From positions 1 through 64,000 of the forward strand of contig BBZO01000001.1 in assembly GCA_001304875.1 (NCBI GenBank): a stretch of DNA of 64,000 nt, read 5' to 3'. The stretch comes from Clostridia bacterium UC5.1-2E3 (GTDB lineage: Bacteria > Bacillota > Clostridia > Lachnospirales > Lachnospiraceae). The notes below the pieces were generated by a model. That model was given only the letters and a program-made list of their open reading frames with translations, searched no databases and was not told the origin of the DNA. Position numbers and translations under genes: made by a program. Shown here one piece after another: positions 1-9,386 of the stretch. Numbering within the stretch: the first letter of the stretch is position 1; each line of letters starts with the position of its first letter.

Positions 1-1002
1 AGCGAGGCCGCGGCGGAGACGGCGGCTGTTGAAACAGGGGGCGGAGACTGACACGGAAACCGCGGCGGATGCGGACGGAGAGAGCGAGGAGGCAGCCGGC
101 GGGCTTAAGGATGTGACCGTCATTCTCGACTACGTGGCCAACACCAACCACACCGGCATGTATGTGGCGCTGGATCAGGCTACTACGAGGAGCAGGGACT
201 GAATGTGAACATCGTGGAGCCCACGGAGGGAGCCACGGCCACCCTGGTCGCCGTGGGAAAAGGCGATTTTGGCATCAGCTACCAGGAGGATGTGACCATC
301 GCCCTGGCCTCCCAGGATCCGCTGCCCGTCAAGGCCATCGCGGCGATCATCCAGCACAACACCTCCGGCTTTGCCACCTACGCGGACAAGAATATTACCT
401 CCGTCAAGGATTTTGAGGGCAAGACCTATGCAGGCTGGGGCGGCCCCGGCGAGTCCGCGGTTCTGGAGGCCCTGATGACCCAGAACGGGGCAGATTTCTC
501 CAAACTCAACATGGTGATCTCCGACGGCTCCGGGTTTGCGGCGCTTAAGGACAAGGTGGATATCATGTGGTTTTATGAGGCCTGGGACAACGTGAAATGT
601 GAGCTGGCCGGCTTCCCCATCAACTACATGGAGGTCCGTCAGCTGGACGAGCGCCTGGACTACTACACGCCGGTGATCATCACCAACAACGAACTCATCG
701 AGAGCGATCCGGAGATGATAAAGAGCTTCTTAGCGGCCACGGCCAGAGGCTATGAGTACGCCATCGAAAACCCCGATGCCGCCGCTGAGATTCTCCAGAA
801 TTATGCCCCGGACTACGACATCGAGATGCTCAAGATGTCCCAGAACTACCTGTCCGAAAAGTACATGGAGGACGCGGACCGCTGGGGTGAGATGAAGGAG
901 TCCGTCTGGGAGAACTACACGGATTTCATGGTGGAGTACGGCGTCATCGGGGAGGCCGTGCCCACGGACATCTGCTTCACCAACGAATTTTTACCGGAAT
1001 AG
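1..1002 (+). CDS. ABC transporter solute-binding protein, NMT1/THI5-like (5' end off window)
   Basis: Extracytoplasmic receptor of an ABC importer; the fold matches the NMT1/THI5 group that binds thiamine pyrimidine, nitrate, taurine and similar small solutes. The mature domain begins near base 107 (LKDVTVILDYVANTNHTG), passes through DQGYYEEQGLNV and GDFGISYQEDV, and ends ICFTNEFLPE. Bases 1-105 encode a Glu/Ala/Thr-rich linker of the kind that follows a lipoprotein cysteine; the signal peptide is off the window. There are two frame breaks: in the G run at 37-41, and at 178-180, where one added G gives QGYY. The ATG at 205 is internal and not a real start. The ATPase gene starts 12 bases downstream. 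The substrate cannot be assigned; hydroxymethylpyrimidine is only a family-based guess. Confidence 0.85.
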
Positions 1003-1014
1003 CGGAGGAACGAT

Positions 1015-1742
1015 ATGAAGCTGTCGGTTTCCGACCTCTCATTTACCTATGAAAACAAACCGATTGTGGAAAACGTAAACTTCCAGCTCCGGGAGGGGGA
1101 GTTTGTAAGCCTGCTCGGCCCCTCCGGCAGCGGAAAGTCCACGATCTTAAACATGCTGGCCGGAATCCTTGCGCCGGAGCGCGGGCGCATCCAGGTGGAC
1201 GGCGGGGAGATCCGGGGCGTGTCCGGGCATTTCGCCTACATGCCCCAGGACGATCTGCTGTTCTCCTGGAAGACGATCCTGGAAAATGTCTGCCTCTACG
1301 GAAGCATTCACGGCCATCTGAAGGAGGCGAAGGAGGAGGCCCTGAAGAATTTTGAGGCCTTCGGCCTGGCGGGTTACGAGAACGCCTACCCGGCAAGCCT
1401 CTCCGGCGGAATGCGCCAGCGGGCGGCGTTTTTAAGGACCGCGCTGTGTCAGGCGGACATCCTGCTGTTAGATGAGCCTTCGGCGCGCTGGATGTGATTT
1501 CCCGGGGCGACATGCAGGACTGGCTTCTGTCGGTCCGCGAGCGGCTGAACCGCACCGTGCTCCTGGTGACCCACGATATGGACGAGGCCATCTACCTGTC
1601 CGACCGGATTCTGATTCTGGGCGGCAGCCCCGCCTCCATCACCTGCGAGATCGCCGTGGAGGAGAAGCACAGGGACCGCCAGTGGCTCTACGGACAGGGG
1701 GCCCTGCGCCAGCAGATTTATGAGGAGATCATGAGAAAATGA
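1015..1742 (+). CDS. ABC importer ATP-binding protein (frameshifted at ~1479)
   Basis: Cytoplasmic ATPase that should power uptake with the preceding receptor. Seen: Walker A GPSGSGKST near residue 35, Q-loop MPQDDLLF, signature LSGGMRQRAAFLRT, Walker B ILLLDEP and switch His LLVTHDMDEAI. These match the nitrate/taurine/thiamine-precursor ATPase group (SsuB/TauB/ThiZ-like). The frame breaks at 1479-1480: CCTTCGG needs one more T to give DEPFGALDVISRGD. With that base the protein is about 242 aa, normal for the family. The stop overlaps the start of the TatD gene as ATGA, so the two are translationally coupled. The permease gene is not between receptor and ATPase and must lie upstream of the window. 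Confidence 0.9.
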
Positions 1743-2466
1743 CAAGAATTTACGACGCCCACGCCCATCTGGGCTCCGAGGCGGAGCGGCGGGTGCGAAG
1801 GGAGCAGGACATCGTGACCATGGTCTGTGCCGGCACGCTGGCGCAGGCAGAGAGGCTGTCTGAGGAGGCGGCTAGGAATGCGAATATTCTTCCCGCCGCC
1901 GGCCTGCACCCCTGGCACTGCGATAAATGTTCGGTGGGAGAAATGCGCCCGTTTCTGGAACGGGTCCCGGTGATCGGCGAGATCGGCCTGGATTCGGTCT
2001 GGTGCCAGGTGCCCATGGAGATCCAGCGGCGGGCCTTTGAGGCCCAGCTTGACCTGGCTGCGCAGATGGGAAAACCGGTGGTTCTCCACACCAAGGGCAT
2101 GGAGGCGGAGATCGCCCGCACCATAAAAAATACGAGAACACCTACCTGGTTCACTGGTACTCGTCCATGGAACATCTGGAGGATTACCTTGCGCTGGACT
2201 GCTACTTCACCCTGGGACCGGATCTGGCCAGCAATCCGGCGGTCCGGCAGGTGGCGGAGCGGGCGGGCGCGGACCGGCTGATGGTGGAGACCGACGGATT
2301 TTCCGCCGCGGTCTGGGCGCTGGGAGAGATGGAGCTTTCTGACCTTCCCGGCCTTCTTCGGGGGAACATGGAGCTGGCCGCGCAGATCAAGGGCCTCCCG
2401 CCGGAGGAGATGGCCCTCCGCATGGAGAAAAATTTCCTCGCATTTACAAAAACATCTTTACAATAA
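1739..2466 (+). CDS. TatD family metal-dependent hydrolase (frameshifted at ~2128)
   Basis: Predicted metal-dependent hydrolase of the TatD/amidohydrolase superfamily. Metal-ligand motifs in order: YDAHAHLGSE (HxH) at residue 5, GLHPW, GEIGLDS, VLHTKG, HWYSS and VETDGFSAA. The reading frame is lost in the A run 2125-2130; one more A gives IKKYENTYLVHWYSS and joins both halves into a 242-aa protein, close to the usual size of about 250. The start overlaps the ATPase stop (ATGA), so it belongs to the transporter operon. TatD homologues are assigned as DNases or D-amino-acyl hydrolases; its link to the transporter is unknown. Confidence 0.88.
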
Positions 2467-2485
2467 AAGATGCATCTGCTATACT
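2457..2485 (+). promoter_or_regulatory. Sigma-A promoter for rpsO
   Basis: TTTACA at 2457-2462, a 17-base spacer, and TATACT at 2480-2485. The -35 box overlaps the last codons of the TatD gene. This gives a leader of about 95 bases before rpsO. Confidence 0.75.
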
Positions 2486-2585
2486 GAACGGGTATGAATT
2501 GACGCCGGTACGCAGTCTTTTGAAGGCTCCTCCAGCCGGAGACTTGGTACACGGTAAGTAATGTATTTTATAAGGAGGAATCATC

Positions 2586-2852
2586 ATGATTTCAAAGGAA
2601 AAGAAGGCAGCTATCATTGCCGAGTATGGCAGAAAGCCGGGCGACACAGGTTCACCGGAGGTTCAGATCGCGATCCTTACCGCGAGAATCACCGAGCTCA
2701 CCGAGCACTTAAAGGTAAACCAGAAGGACCATCATTCCAGACGCGGACTTCTCAAGATGGTAGGTCAGAGACGTGGTCTCCTTGACTACTTAAAGAAGAC
2801 GGATCTGGAGGGATACCGCGCGCTTATCGAGAAGTTAGGCATCAGAAAGTAA
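2586..2852 (+). CDS. rpsO: 30S ribosomal protein S15
   Basis: Primary rRNA-binding protein of the 30S platform, contacting the central domain of 16S rRNA. The 88-aa protein has the family length and signatures: [33 protein letters not shown] and [13 protein letters not shown]. The start at 2586 is set by the strong AAGGAGG at 2570-2577. It has its own promoter and is followed by pnp across two large hairpins, the usual rpsO-pnp neighbourhood. No frame damage. Confidence 0.98.
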   Translation: MISKEKKAAIIAEYGRKPGDTGSPEVQIAILTARITELTEHLKVNQKDHHSRRGLLKMVGQRRGLLDYLKKTDLEGYRALIEKLGIRK

Positions 2853-2854
2853 TG

Positions 2855-2892
2855 ATAAACAGTAGGGTGGAGCAATCCACCTAGTTGTTTAT
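2855..2892 (+). promoter_or_regulatory. Long perfect-type hairpin just after rpsO stop
   Basis: A 17-base arm at 2855-2871 and a 17-base arm at 2876-2892 pair around a GCAA tetraloop, with one mismatch and a few G-U pairs. It starts three bases after the rpsO stop and has no T run, so it looks more like an RNA processing or stability element than an intrinsic terminator. Confidence 0.7.
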
Positions 2893-2905
2893 GTAAACCT
2901 GTTAT

Positions 2906-2985
2906 GTGCAGAACGATCCATCCGAGACCGCTGAAAAGCCGGCGAACCCATCGCCGTTTTTCAGTAGTTTCGGTGTCTTCTGCAC
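2906..2985 (+). promoter_or_regulatory. Large multi-segment hairpin in the pnp leader
   Basis: The stem is built from GTGCAGAA/TTCTGCAC (2906-2913 with 2978-2985), CCGAGAC/GTTTCGG, CTGAAAA/TTTTCAG and GGCGA/TCGCC around a short loop. About 80 nt fold on themselves directly upstream of pnp. In Escherichia coli the pnp leader carries an RNase III-cut stem through which PNPase represses itself; a similar role here is inference. Confidence 0.7.
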
Positions 2986-3025
2986 CTGGCGGGGCATTTT
3001 TTGAAGAGAAAAGGAGAAAGAAGAC

Positions 3026-5170
3026 ATGTACAAGAGTTTCACCATGGAACTGGCCGGCCGGACACTGACCGTTGATATCGGCCGCGTGGCGGCACAGGCA
3101 AACGGCGCCGCATTTATGCACTACGGCGACACAGTGGTTCTTTCCACGGCCACCGCATCCGACAAACCGAGGGAGGGAATCGATTTCTTCCCCTTGAGCG
3201 TGGAGTATGAGGAGAAGCTGTACTCCGTGGGCAAGATCCCCGGCGGCTTCAACAAGAGAGAGGGCAAGGCCTCCGAGAACGCGGTGCTCACCTCCCGCGT
3301 CATCGACCGCCCCATGAGACCCCTGTTCCCGAAGGACTACAGAAATGACGTTACCTTATACAACCTGGTGATGTCCGTGGATCCGGAGTGCAGCCCCGAG
3401 CTGACTGCCATGCTGGGTTCCGCCATCGCCACGGCGATTTCCGATATCCCCTTCGACGGCCCCTGCGCCATGACGCAGATCGGCCTCATCGACGGCGAGT
3501 TCATCGTGAACCCCACCTCCGCACAGAGAAAGGTGTCCGAGATGGCTCTGACCGTTGCCTCCACCCGTGAGAAGGTGATCATGATCGAGGCGGGCGCGAA
3601 AGAGGTGCCGGAGCAGACCATGATCGACGCTATCTTCAAGGCGCACGAGGTGAACCAGGAGGTTATCAAGTTCATCGACACCATCGTGGCCGAGTGCGGC
3701 AAGCCGAAGCACTCCTACACCAGCTGCGCGGTTCCGGAGGAGCTGTTCGCGGCGATTAAGGAGATCGTGACGCCCGAGGAGATGGAGACGGCCGTATTTA
3801 CTGACGACAAGCAGACCCGCGAGGAGAACATCCGCCAGATCACCGAGAAGCTGGAGGAGGCGTTCGCGGACAATGAGGAATGGCTGGCTGTTCTGGGCGA
3901 GGCCATTTACCAGTACCAGAAAAAGACGGTCCGCAAGATGATCCTCAAGGATCACAAGCGTCCGGACGGCCGCGGCATCACCGAGATCCGCCCGCTGGCT
4001 GCTGAGATCGATATTTTACCGAGAGTGCACGGCTCCGGCATGTTCACCAGAGGACAGACCCAGATCCTGAACGTCTGCACCCTGGCGCCGCTGTCTGAGG
4101 CGCAGAGACTGGACGGCCTCGACGAGAACGAGACGGCCAAGCGCTATATGCACCATTACAATTTCCCGTCCTACTCTGTGGGCGAGACTAAGCCGTCCAG
4201 AGGTCCGGGACGCCGCGAGATCGGTCACGGCGCGCTGGCGGAGAGAGCGCTGCTTCCGGTGCTTCCCTCCGAGGAGGAGTTCCCCTACGCGATCCGCACC
4301 GTGTCTGAGACCATGGAATCCAACGGTTCCACCTCCCAGGCCAGCATCTGTGCGTCCACCCTGTCCTTAATGGCGGCGGGCGTTCCGATCAAGACGGCGG
4401 TTGCAGGCATCTCCTGCGGACTGGTGACCGGCGAAACCGACGACGATTACATCGTGCTCACCGATATCCAGGGACTTGAGGACTTCTTCGGCGATATGGA
4501 TTTCAAGGTGGGCGGTACCCACAAAGGTATCACCGCGATCCAGATGGATATTAAGATTCACGGTCTCACCCGGCCGATCATCGAGGAGGCCATCGCGAAG
4601 ACCAGAGAGGCCAGACTCTACATCTTAGATGAGATCATGGCTCCCGTCATCGCCGAGCCGCGCAAGGAGGTTGGCAAGTACGCTCCGAAGATCGAGCAGA
4701 TCACCATCGATCCCGCGAAGATCGGCGACGTGGTCGGCAAGCAGGGCAAGGTGATCAACAAGATCATCGAGCAGACCGGCGTGAAGATCGACATTTCCGA
4801 CGACGGCAGCGTTTCCGTCTGCGGTACCGATAAAGAGATGATCCAGAAGGCCATCAAGATCATCGAGAGCATTGTCACCGACATCGAGCCCGGCCAGATC
4901 TTTACGGGCACCGTGGTGCGCATCATGAACTTCGGCGCGTTCGTGGAGCTGGCTCCCAACAAGGACGGCATGATCCACATTTCCAAGCTGTCCGACAAGC
5001 GCGTGGCCAAGGTTGAGGATGTGGTGAACATCGGCGACGAGGTGACGGTAAAGGTCATCGAGGTGGATAAGATGGGCAGAATCAACCTGAGCATGAAGCC
5101 TGGCGACCTGGCTCCGAAGGCGGAGAAGAACAGAGACAGAAGAGAAAAGAAAGAGCAGAAAGAACAGTAA
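3026..5170 (+). CDS. pnp: Polyribonucleotide nucleotidyltransferase (PNPase)
   Basis: Phosphorolytic 3'-5' exoribonuclease of mRNA decay; works as a ring trimer. 714 aa, the usual length. Seen in order: first RNase PH domain (VLSTATASDK and IDFFPLSVEYEE), central helical domain, second RNase PH core with RGPGRREIGHGALAERALLP, KH domain IGDVVGKQGKVINKI near residue 570, and S1 domain FTGTVVRIMNFGAFVEL near 630. The C-terminus is a lysine-rich charged tail. The start at 3026 follows AAAAGGAGAAAG. The frame is intact throughout, unlike many neighbours. Confidence 0.98.
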   Translation: MYKSFTMELAGRTLTVDIGRVAAQANGAAFMHYGDTVVLSTATASDKPREGIDFFPLSVEYEEKLYSVGKIPGGFNKREGKASENAVLTSRVIDRPMRPLFPKDYRNDVTLYNLVMSVDPECSPELTAMLGSAIATAISDIPFDGPCAMTQIGLIDGEFIVNPTSAQRKVSEMALTVASTREKVIMIEAGAKEVPEQTMIDAIFKAHEVNQEVIKFIDTIVAECGKPKHSYTSCAVPEELFAAIKEIVTPEEMETAVFTDDKQTREENIRQITEKLEEAFADNEEWLAVLGEAIYQYQKKTVRKMILKDHKRPDGRGITEIRPLAAEIDILPRVHGSGMFTRGQTQILNVCTLAPLSEAQRLDGLDENETAKRYMHHYNFPSYSVGETKPSRGPGRREIGHGALAERALLPVLPSEEEFPYAIRTVSETMESNGSTSQASICASTLSLMAAGVPIKTAVAGISCGLVTGETDDDYIVLTDIQGLEDFFGDMDFKVGGTHKGITAIQMDIKIHGLTRPIIEEAIAKTREARLYILDEIMAPVIAEPRKEVGKYAPKIEQITIDPAKIGDVVGKQGKVINKIIEQTGVKIDISDDGSVSVCGTDKEMIQKAIKIIESIVTDIEPGQIFTGTVVRIMNFGAFVELAPNKDGMIHISKLSDKRVAKVEDVVNIGDEVTVKVIEVDKMGRINLSMKPGDLAPKAEKNRDRREKKEQKEQ

Positions 5171-5181
5171 GGTAGACTCTC

Positions 5182-5851
5182 ATGGTAAGACAAGGCGTTG
5201 TGTCTGAATCGTTCCGCCTGGCCACTATCCTGGCGCTGACCGGCGGTTTCATGGATGCCTACTCGTACCTGATGCGCGGCGGCGTGTTTGCCAATGCGGA
5301 GACGGGAAATATCGTTCTCATGGGCATCAGCCTGGCGCAGGGAGAGTGGCAGAGGGCGTTCTACTATCTGATCCCCATTGTGGCATTCGCGCTGGGCATC
5401 TATGCCACGGAGAAGGTGCGCATTCACGTGGGCGAGCGGACGATGCTTCACTGGCGGGAGGCGGTTCTCTGGGTGGAGGTTTTTCTGGTGTTTATCGCCG
5501 GATTTATCCCCCAGGAGGGCAATCCGGCGGTCAATTCCATGATTGCCTTCATCTGCGCCATGCAGATCGAGGCGTTTAAAAAGATAAGGGGCAAGGCGTA
5601 TTCCAGCACCATGTGCACCGGGAATCTGAAGAGCGGTACGGAGCTTTTATGCTCCGCGGAGCACAAGGGGAACTGGAAGAAGCGCAGAGAGGGGCTCCAC
5701 TACTACTGGATCGACCTGGTATTCCTCGGCGGCGCGCCTGGGAGTGCTGTGCTGCAGCCTGTTTGCGGAGCGGGCCATCTGGTTCTGTATGGCGTCGCTT
5801 CTGGCGGCCATCCTCTTTATCATGTACCATAAGAGAGAGTCAGATATGTAG
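5182..5851 (+). CDS. DUF1275 (YoaK family) membrane protein, frameshifted at ~5739
   Basis: Six- to seven-helix membrane protein of the DUF1275/YoaK family; no established biochemical role. Seen: LTGGFMDAYSYL and NAETGNIVLMGI near the start, and TGNLKSGTELLCS in the middle, all typical of the family. The frame breaks at about 5737-5741; removing one C gives GGALGVLCCSLFAERAIWF and runs to the stop at 5849-5851, giving about 222 aa, the usual length. It follows pnp by 11 bases and ends before a strong terminator, so it probably shares the pnp transcript. Confidence 0.82.
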
Positions 5852-5871
5852 AATATAGCTTGTATATCCGG

Positions 5872-5910
5872 GCCGGCGGGCGGGAAGGGATTCCTGCCTG
5901 CCGGCTTTTT
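5872..5910 (+). terminator. Rho-independent terminator after pnp/DUF1275
   Basis: A GC-rich stem (GCCGGC at 5872-5877 pairing with GCCGGC at 5900-5905, extended inward) is followed by five Ts at 5906-5910. Confidence 0.88.
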
Positions 5911-5923
5911 CTTCGGTTGGTCC

Positions 5924-5952
5924 TTGTCACCGGGCAGGACCTGTGCTATAGT
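5924..5952 (+). promoter_or_regulatory. Promoter for the Rpn nuclease gene
   Basis: TTGTCA at 5924-5929, a 17-base spacer and TATAGT at 5947-5952, immediately downstream of the preceding terminator and 100 bases before the start codon. Confidence 0.7.
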
Positions 5953-6051
5953 GAAAATATAGATCATTTGCGGATGTCTTTCTGCAGAGTTCTGGGCCGT
6001 TCGGCCAAAATTTCCAATTCTAAAATCCATATCTTGTAAAGGAGGTCATCT

Positions 6052-7106
6052 ATGTCGATGAAAAGAAGCGGGCTGCCAGAGCTTGTCCGCGGGCCGTTTG
6101 AGAACCGGACGGAGGTTCTTCGCGCACTCCAGGCGGATCCGGAGGCGTTTGACGGGTATGCGGGACTGGGGCGGGAGCTGCAGGAAAATTTCATGCAGTT
6201 CTGTCTGGGGGAACGGGGATTAAATATCACCTGTGACCCGGTGTTTAAAAAGGTGTTTGATCCGGAGGCACATCCGGAACGGCTGGAGGATTTTTTAAGC
6301 CTCTGTCTGGGAGAGGAGCTGAAAATCCTGCGTGTGATGCCCAACGAATCCAGCCGGCTTACGGAGGACAGCTCTCTGCTGGTGATGGATATTCTGGTCC
6401 GTCTGTCCTCCGGGGCACTGGTAAACGTGGAAATCCAGCGGATGGGGTACTATTTTCCCGGATCACGCTGCGCCTGCTATTCCAGCGATCTGGTGATGCG
6501 CCAATATGTGCAGGCAAAGAAGGAGCGGGAGAGGGAGGGAAAACGATTCTCCTACAAGGACGTGAAAAAGGTCTATACCGTCGTGCTCATCGAGGAGAGC
6601 ACGAAAGAGTTCAAGGAGATTCCGGACCAGTATCTCCACTATTCAAAACAGGTCTTCAGCACCGGGCTCAAGCTGGATCTGCTGCAGGAGTACCTGATAA
6701 TTCCGCTTGACATCTTTCGCAAATGTTGCGACAATACTGGTATAAGGGGAAAGCTGGACGCCTGGCTTTATTTTATATCCTCCGACCGCATCGGGGACAT
6801 AAAGCGGGTGGTGTCGGCGTACCCGGAATTTGAGACGCTGTACCGGGAGGTGTTCGAGTTCCGGTACCATGTGAAGGAGCTGGTGAGCGTGTATTCGAAG
6901 ATACTGAGGGAGTATGATGCCAACACAGTGAAGCTGATGATCGAGGAATGCCGGGAGGAGGCGGAGCTGATGCGGGCGGAGAGGGATAAGGCGGTGAAGG
7001 AGCTGCACGAGGAGACAGCCGGATGAAGCGGGAGAACGAGGAAGCCCAGGCAGAGGTCGCCCGCCTGAAAGCTCTTTTGGAACAGTCGCAGGCACAGCAG
7101 AAATAG
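6052..7106 (+). CDS. Rpn family PD-(D/E)XK nuclease/putative transposase (PDDEXK_2)
   Basis: Member of the Rpn (recombination-promoting nuclease) family, often annotated as a transposase-like PD-(D/E)XK protein. The nuclease core shows VFKKVFDPEAHPERLEDFL, then LLVMDILVRL...VNVEIQ near residues 115-135, giving the D and ExQ positions. The ATG at 6052 follows AAAGGAGGTC. The frame closes at 7026, but the next frame carries a typical Rpn C-terminal coiled coil (KRENEEAQAEVARLKALLEQ) to a stop at 7104-7106. A one-base error near 7015-7024 is therefore likely and the full gene ends at 7106, about 350 aa. It is monocistronic between its own promoter and terminator. There are no terminal repeats, so I do not call it a transposon. 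Confidence 0.82.
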
Positions 7107-7113
7107 GAACAGA

Positions 7114-7149
7114 GAAAAGGATTTCGGCAGAGTTACCGGAATCCTTTTT
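7114..7149 (+). terminator. Rho-independent terminator after Rpn gene
   Basis: AAAAGGATTTCGG and CCGGAATCCTTTTT form a stem around a short loop, ending in five Ts. The tail abuts the start of the moxR-like gene. Confidence 0.75.
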
Positions 7150-7174
7150 GAGAATCAATGTTTGGGAGAGGAAG

Positions 7175-8152
7175 ATGCATATGCAAAGGACAGCAGACTG
7201 CGCGGCGCTTCTGCAGCGCGAGACGGAGAAGATTATCGTGGGGAAAAGGAGGCAGATCGATCTGATACTGATGGCGGTGCTCTCGGGCGGCCACGTGCTT
7301 TTAAACGACCTGCCGGGCAGCGGGAAGACGACACTCATAAAGACGCTTTCGCTGGCTCTTGGGTGTGAGTTTAAACGGCTCCAGTTCACGCCGGATCTTC
7401 TGCCGTCTGACATTGTGGGCATGACGGTGTTCAACCAGAAGACCGGGGAGTTCCAGATGGTGAAGGGGCCGGTGCACACCAACATTCTGCTGGCGGATGA
7501 GATCAACCGCGCGATTCCCCGGACCCAGTCGGCGCTTCTGGAGGCCATGGAGGAGGGGCAGACCACCATCGACGGCGTGACGATGGAGCTGCCGCGGCCG
7601 TTTCTTGTGATGGCCACCCAGAACCCGGTGGAGCGGGAGAGCACGTTCATGCTCCCGGCGGCGCAGATGGACCGCTTCTTTATCTGCCTGTCCATGGGAT
7701 ATCCGGACGCGGAGGAGGAAGTGCGTATTCTGGAGACCCTGGGCGACGGTACGGACTACGGCTGCGTGCAGGCGGTCACTGCGCCAGAGGTTCTCATGGG
7801 CCTTCGTGAGGAGATAAAACAGGTGAAGGTATCGGAGTTCTGCAGCCGCTACATGGTGGAGCTGGTGCAGAAAACGAGGGAGAATCCGTGGCTCAAGCAG
7901 GGCGGCAGTCCCCGGGCCTCCAGAAGCCTCTACCAGGGAAGCAAGGCATGGGCCGCCATGCGGGGCCGCGATTACGTGGTGCCGGAGGACGTGAAGGACA
8001 TCTGGATGGCGGTGATGGTCCACCGGGTGGTCCTCTCCGGGGAGGCCAGATACCAGAAGAAGACGGCGGAGATGATTCTTGAGGAGATACTGAACGGGAC
8101 GGAGGTTCCTCCGCGGGGAAAGGACTTGTTCGATGGAAACAAAGCAGAGTAG
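7175..8152 (+). CDS. MoxR family AAA+ ATPase
   Basis: MoxR-type AAA+ chaperone ATPase thought to help metal or cofactor insertion or assembly of VWA/DUF58 partner proteins. Seen: Walker A NDLPGSGKTT, Walker B ILLADEINRA, the family loop RTQSALLEAMEEGQTTIDG, sensor 1 MATQNPVE, and sensor 2 region PRASRSLYQGSKAWA. The ATG at 7175 (alternative 7181) is preferred over the TTG at 7148 because GGGAGAGG lies just before it and the TTG falls inside the terminator. About 325 aa, normal for MoxR. The stop overlaps the next start by 20 bases. Confidence 0.93.
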   Translation: MHMQRTADCAALLQRETEKIIVGKRRQIDLILMAVLSGGHVLLNDLPGSGKTTLIKTLSLALGCEFKRLQFTPDLLPSDIVGMTVFNQKTGEFQMVKGPVHTNILLADEINRAIPRTQSALLEAMEEGQTTIDGVTMELPRPFLVMATQNPVERESTFMLPAAQMDRFFICLSMGYPDAEEEVRILETLGDGTDYGCVQAVTAPEVLMGLREEIKQVKVSEFCSRYMVELVQKTRENPWLKQGGSPRASRSLYQGSKAWAAMRGRDYVVPEDVKDIWMAVMVHRVVLSGEARYQKKTAEMILEEILNGTEVPPRGKDLFDGNKAE

Positions 8153-9386
8153 AAACAGTCTCCTGGTCAGCATCCCCGGACTGTTCTGCCTGCTGGCGCT
8201 TGCCCTGGCGGCCAACTATTTCCGGCTGTTTGTGGTCAGCGCCTTTCTGATCGTGGTGTTTCTGCTGGCGTTAAGCTCCTACGTGTGGAGCCGCGGCATC
8301 TGCCGGAAGCTGGAGGCGGAGGTGATGATGCCGGTGACTGCCTGCCATGCCGGGGACCGGGTAACCGTGCGGATCCGGGTGAAGAACAGGAGTATTTTCC
8401 CCATGGTCTGGCTGGACGTGATTCTGCCCGTGGGGGAGCGGGAGCTGGTGCGGATCGATGAAACCGGGCCTGCGATCAGTTTGAGATACAGGGCGGGCTG
8501 GAGCCGGTCTATGGGATCCGCCAGCGGTTCGTGTGGCTTCTCTGGCAGCAGGAGATCACCTGGGAACAGGAGGTTACCGCGGTGCGGCGTGGCATATGGA
8601 GCCTGCCCGGCGTGGGCCTGCAGGCCGGGGACGGCTTCGGGCTGTCGGCCACGGAGGACTGGAAGGCGTTTGAAGTGCCGGTCCGCCTGGTCATCGCACC
8701 GAGGCTGGAACAGAGGGATGTGAGCCCGTTTCTCAAGGTCAGCCAGGAGGCCATCGCGGGAAACAGAGGGCAGATGGAGGATATTACCATATTGAAGAGC
8801 AGCCGGCCCTATCAGCCGGGGGATCCGGTGAAGCGGATCAACTGGCGGATGTTAGCCAGAAGCGGGCAGGTGCTGGTGAATCAGTACGAGCAGGTGATGC
8901 CCGGGTGCACGGCCTCGTGCTGGATCTGGATACCTTTCATTACATAAGGAAACAGAAGGATGACTGCGGAACCGTGACCGAGGAGGCGGTTTTGAGGAGG
9001 ACAGCCTGGAGCGGATGCTGAGCCGCGTGGCCTCCTGTATGTGGGAGCTTTCCGGACGCGGGATTCAGACGGCGCTCATCCTTCCGGCCTACGGGAAGGC
9101 GGAGGCGTTTTTCTGTATTCCGGGAAGGGACGACGAGCGGGAGCAGACGTTAAAGGAGGCCATGGAGGGGCTGGCGGCCCTGTCCTACCGTGGAGAAACG
9201 GTGAAATTTCCCTACGAGGACTTCTGGCATTTTGCCCACCGGGTGGGAAATTTCTGTATCTGTACCAGGACCGACGAGGGAACCAGCCTGGAGGAGCTGG
9301 CGGAGGAGCTGGGACGCGGCAGGGTGCGGTTTATGACGCTTGAGGGAAAGACGGGAGGGGGCGGCGACTATGAGTGGATTGCGTGA
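8133..9386 (+). CDS. DUF58 domain protein (three frame breaks)
   Basis: DUF58 proteins pair with MoxR ATPases; the exact activity is unknown. The N-terminus has two membrane segments (VSIPGLFCLLALALAANYF and LFVVSAFLIVVFLLALSSYV), followed by a beta-rich domain. The DUF58 signature PYQPGDPVKRINWRMLARSG is at about 8805-8870. The frame breaks near 8478 (repair gives FEIQGGLEPVYGIRQRF), 8909 (one G gives PGVHGLVLDLDTFHY) and about 8993 (FEEDSLERMLSRVAS). With these the protein is about 418 aa, the normal size. The start at 8133 has AAAGGA eight bases upstream and overlaps the moxR end. Confidence 0.82.

Noticed and set aside
3121-5451. Long minus-strand open frames opposite pnp (up to 277 codons)
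   Set aside because: They mirror the codon pattern of an intact, highly conserved gene, have no ribosome-binding sites and no family resemblance; shadows of G+C-rich coding DNA.
6052-7106. Rpn-type gene as a stand-alone insertion sequence
   Set aside because: No inverted repeats or target duplication at its ends; it has an ordinary promoter and terminator.
7301-8215. Minus-strand 304-codon frame opposite the moxR-like gene
   Set aside because: Antisense to a complete MoxR gene, no recognisable domain and a composition typical of a reversed coding strand.
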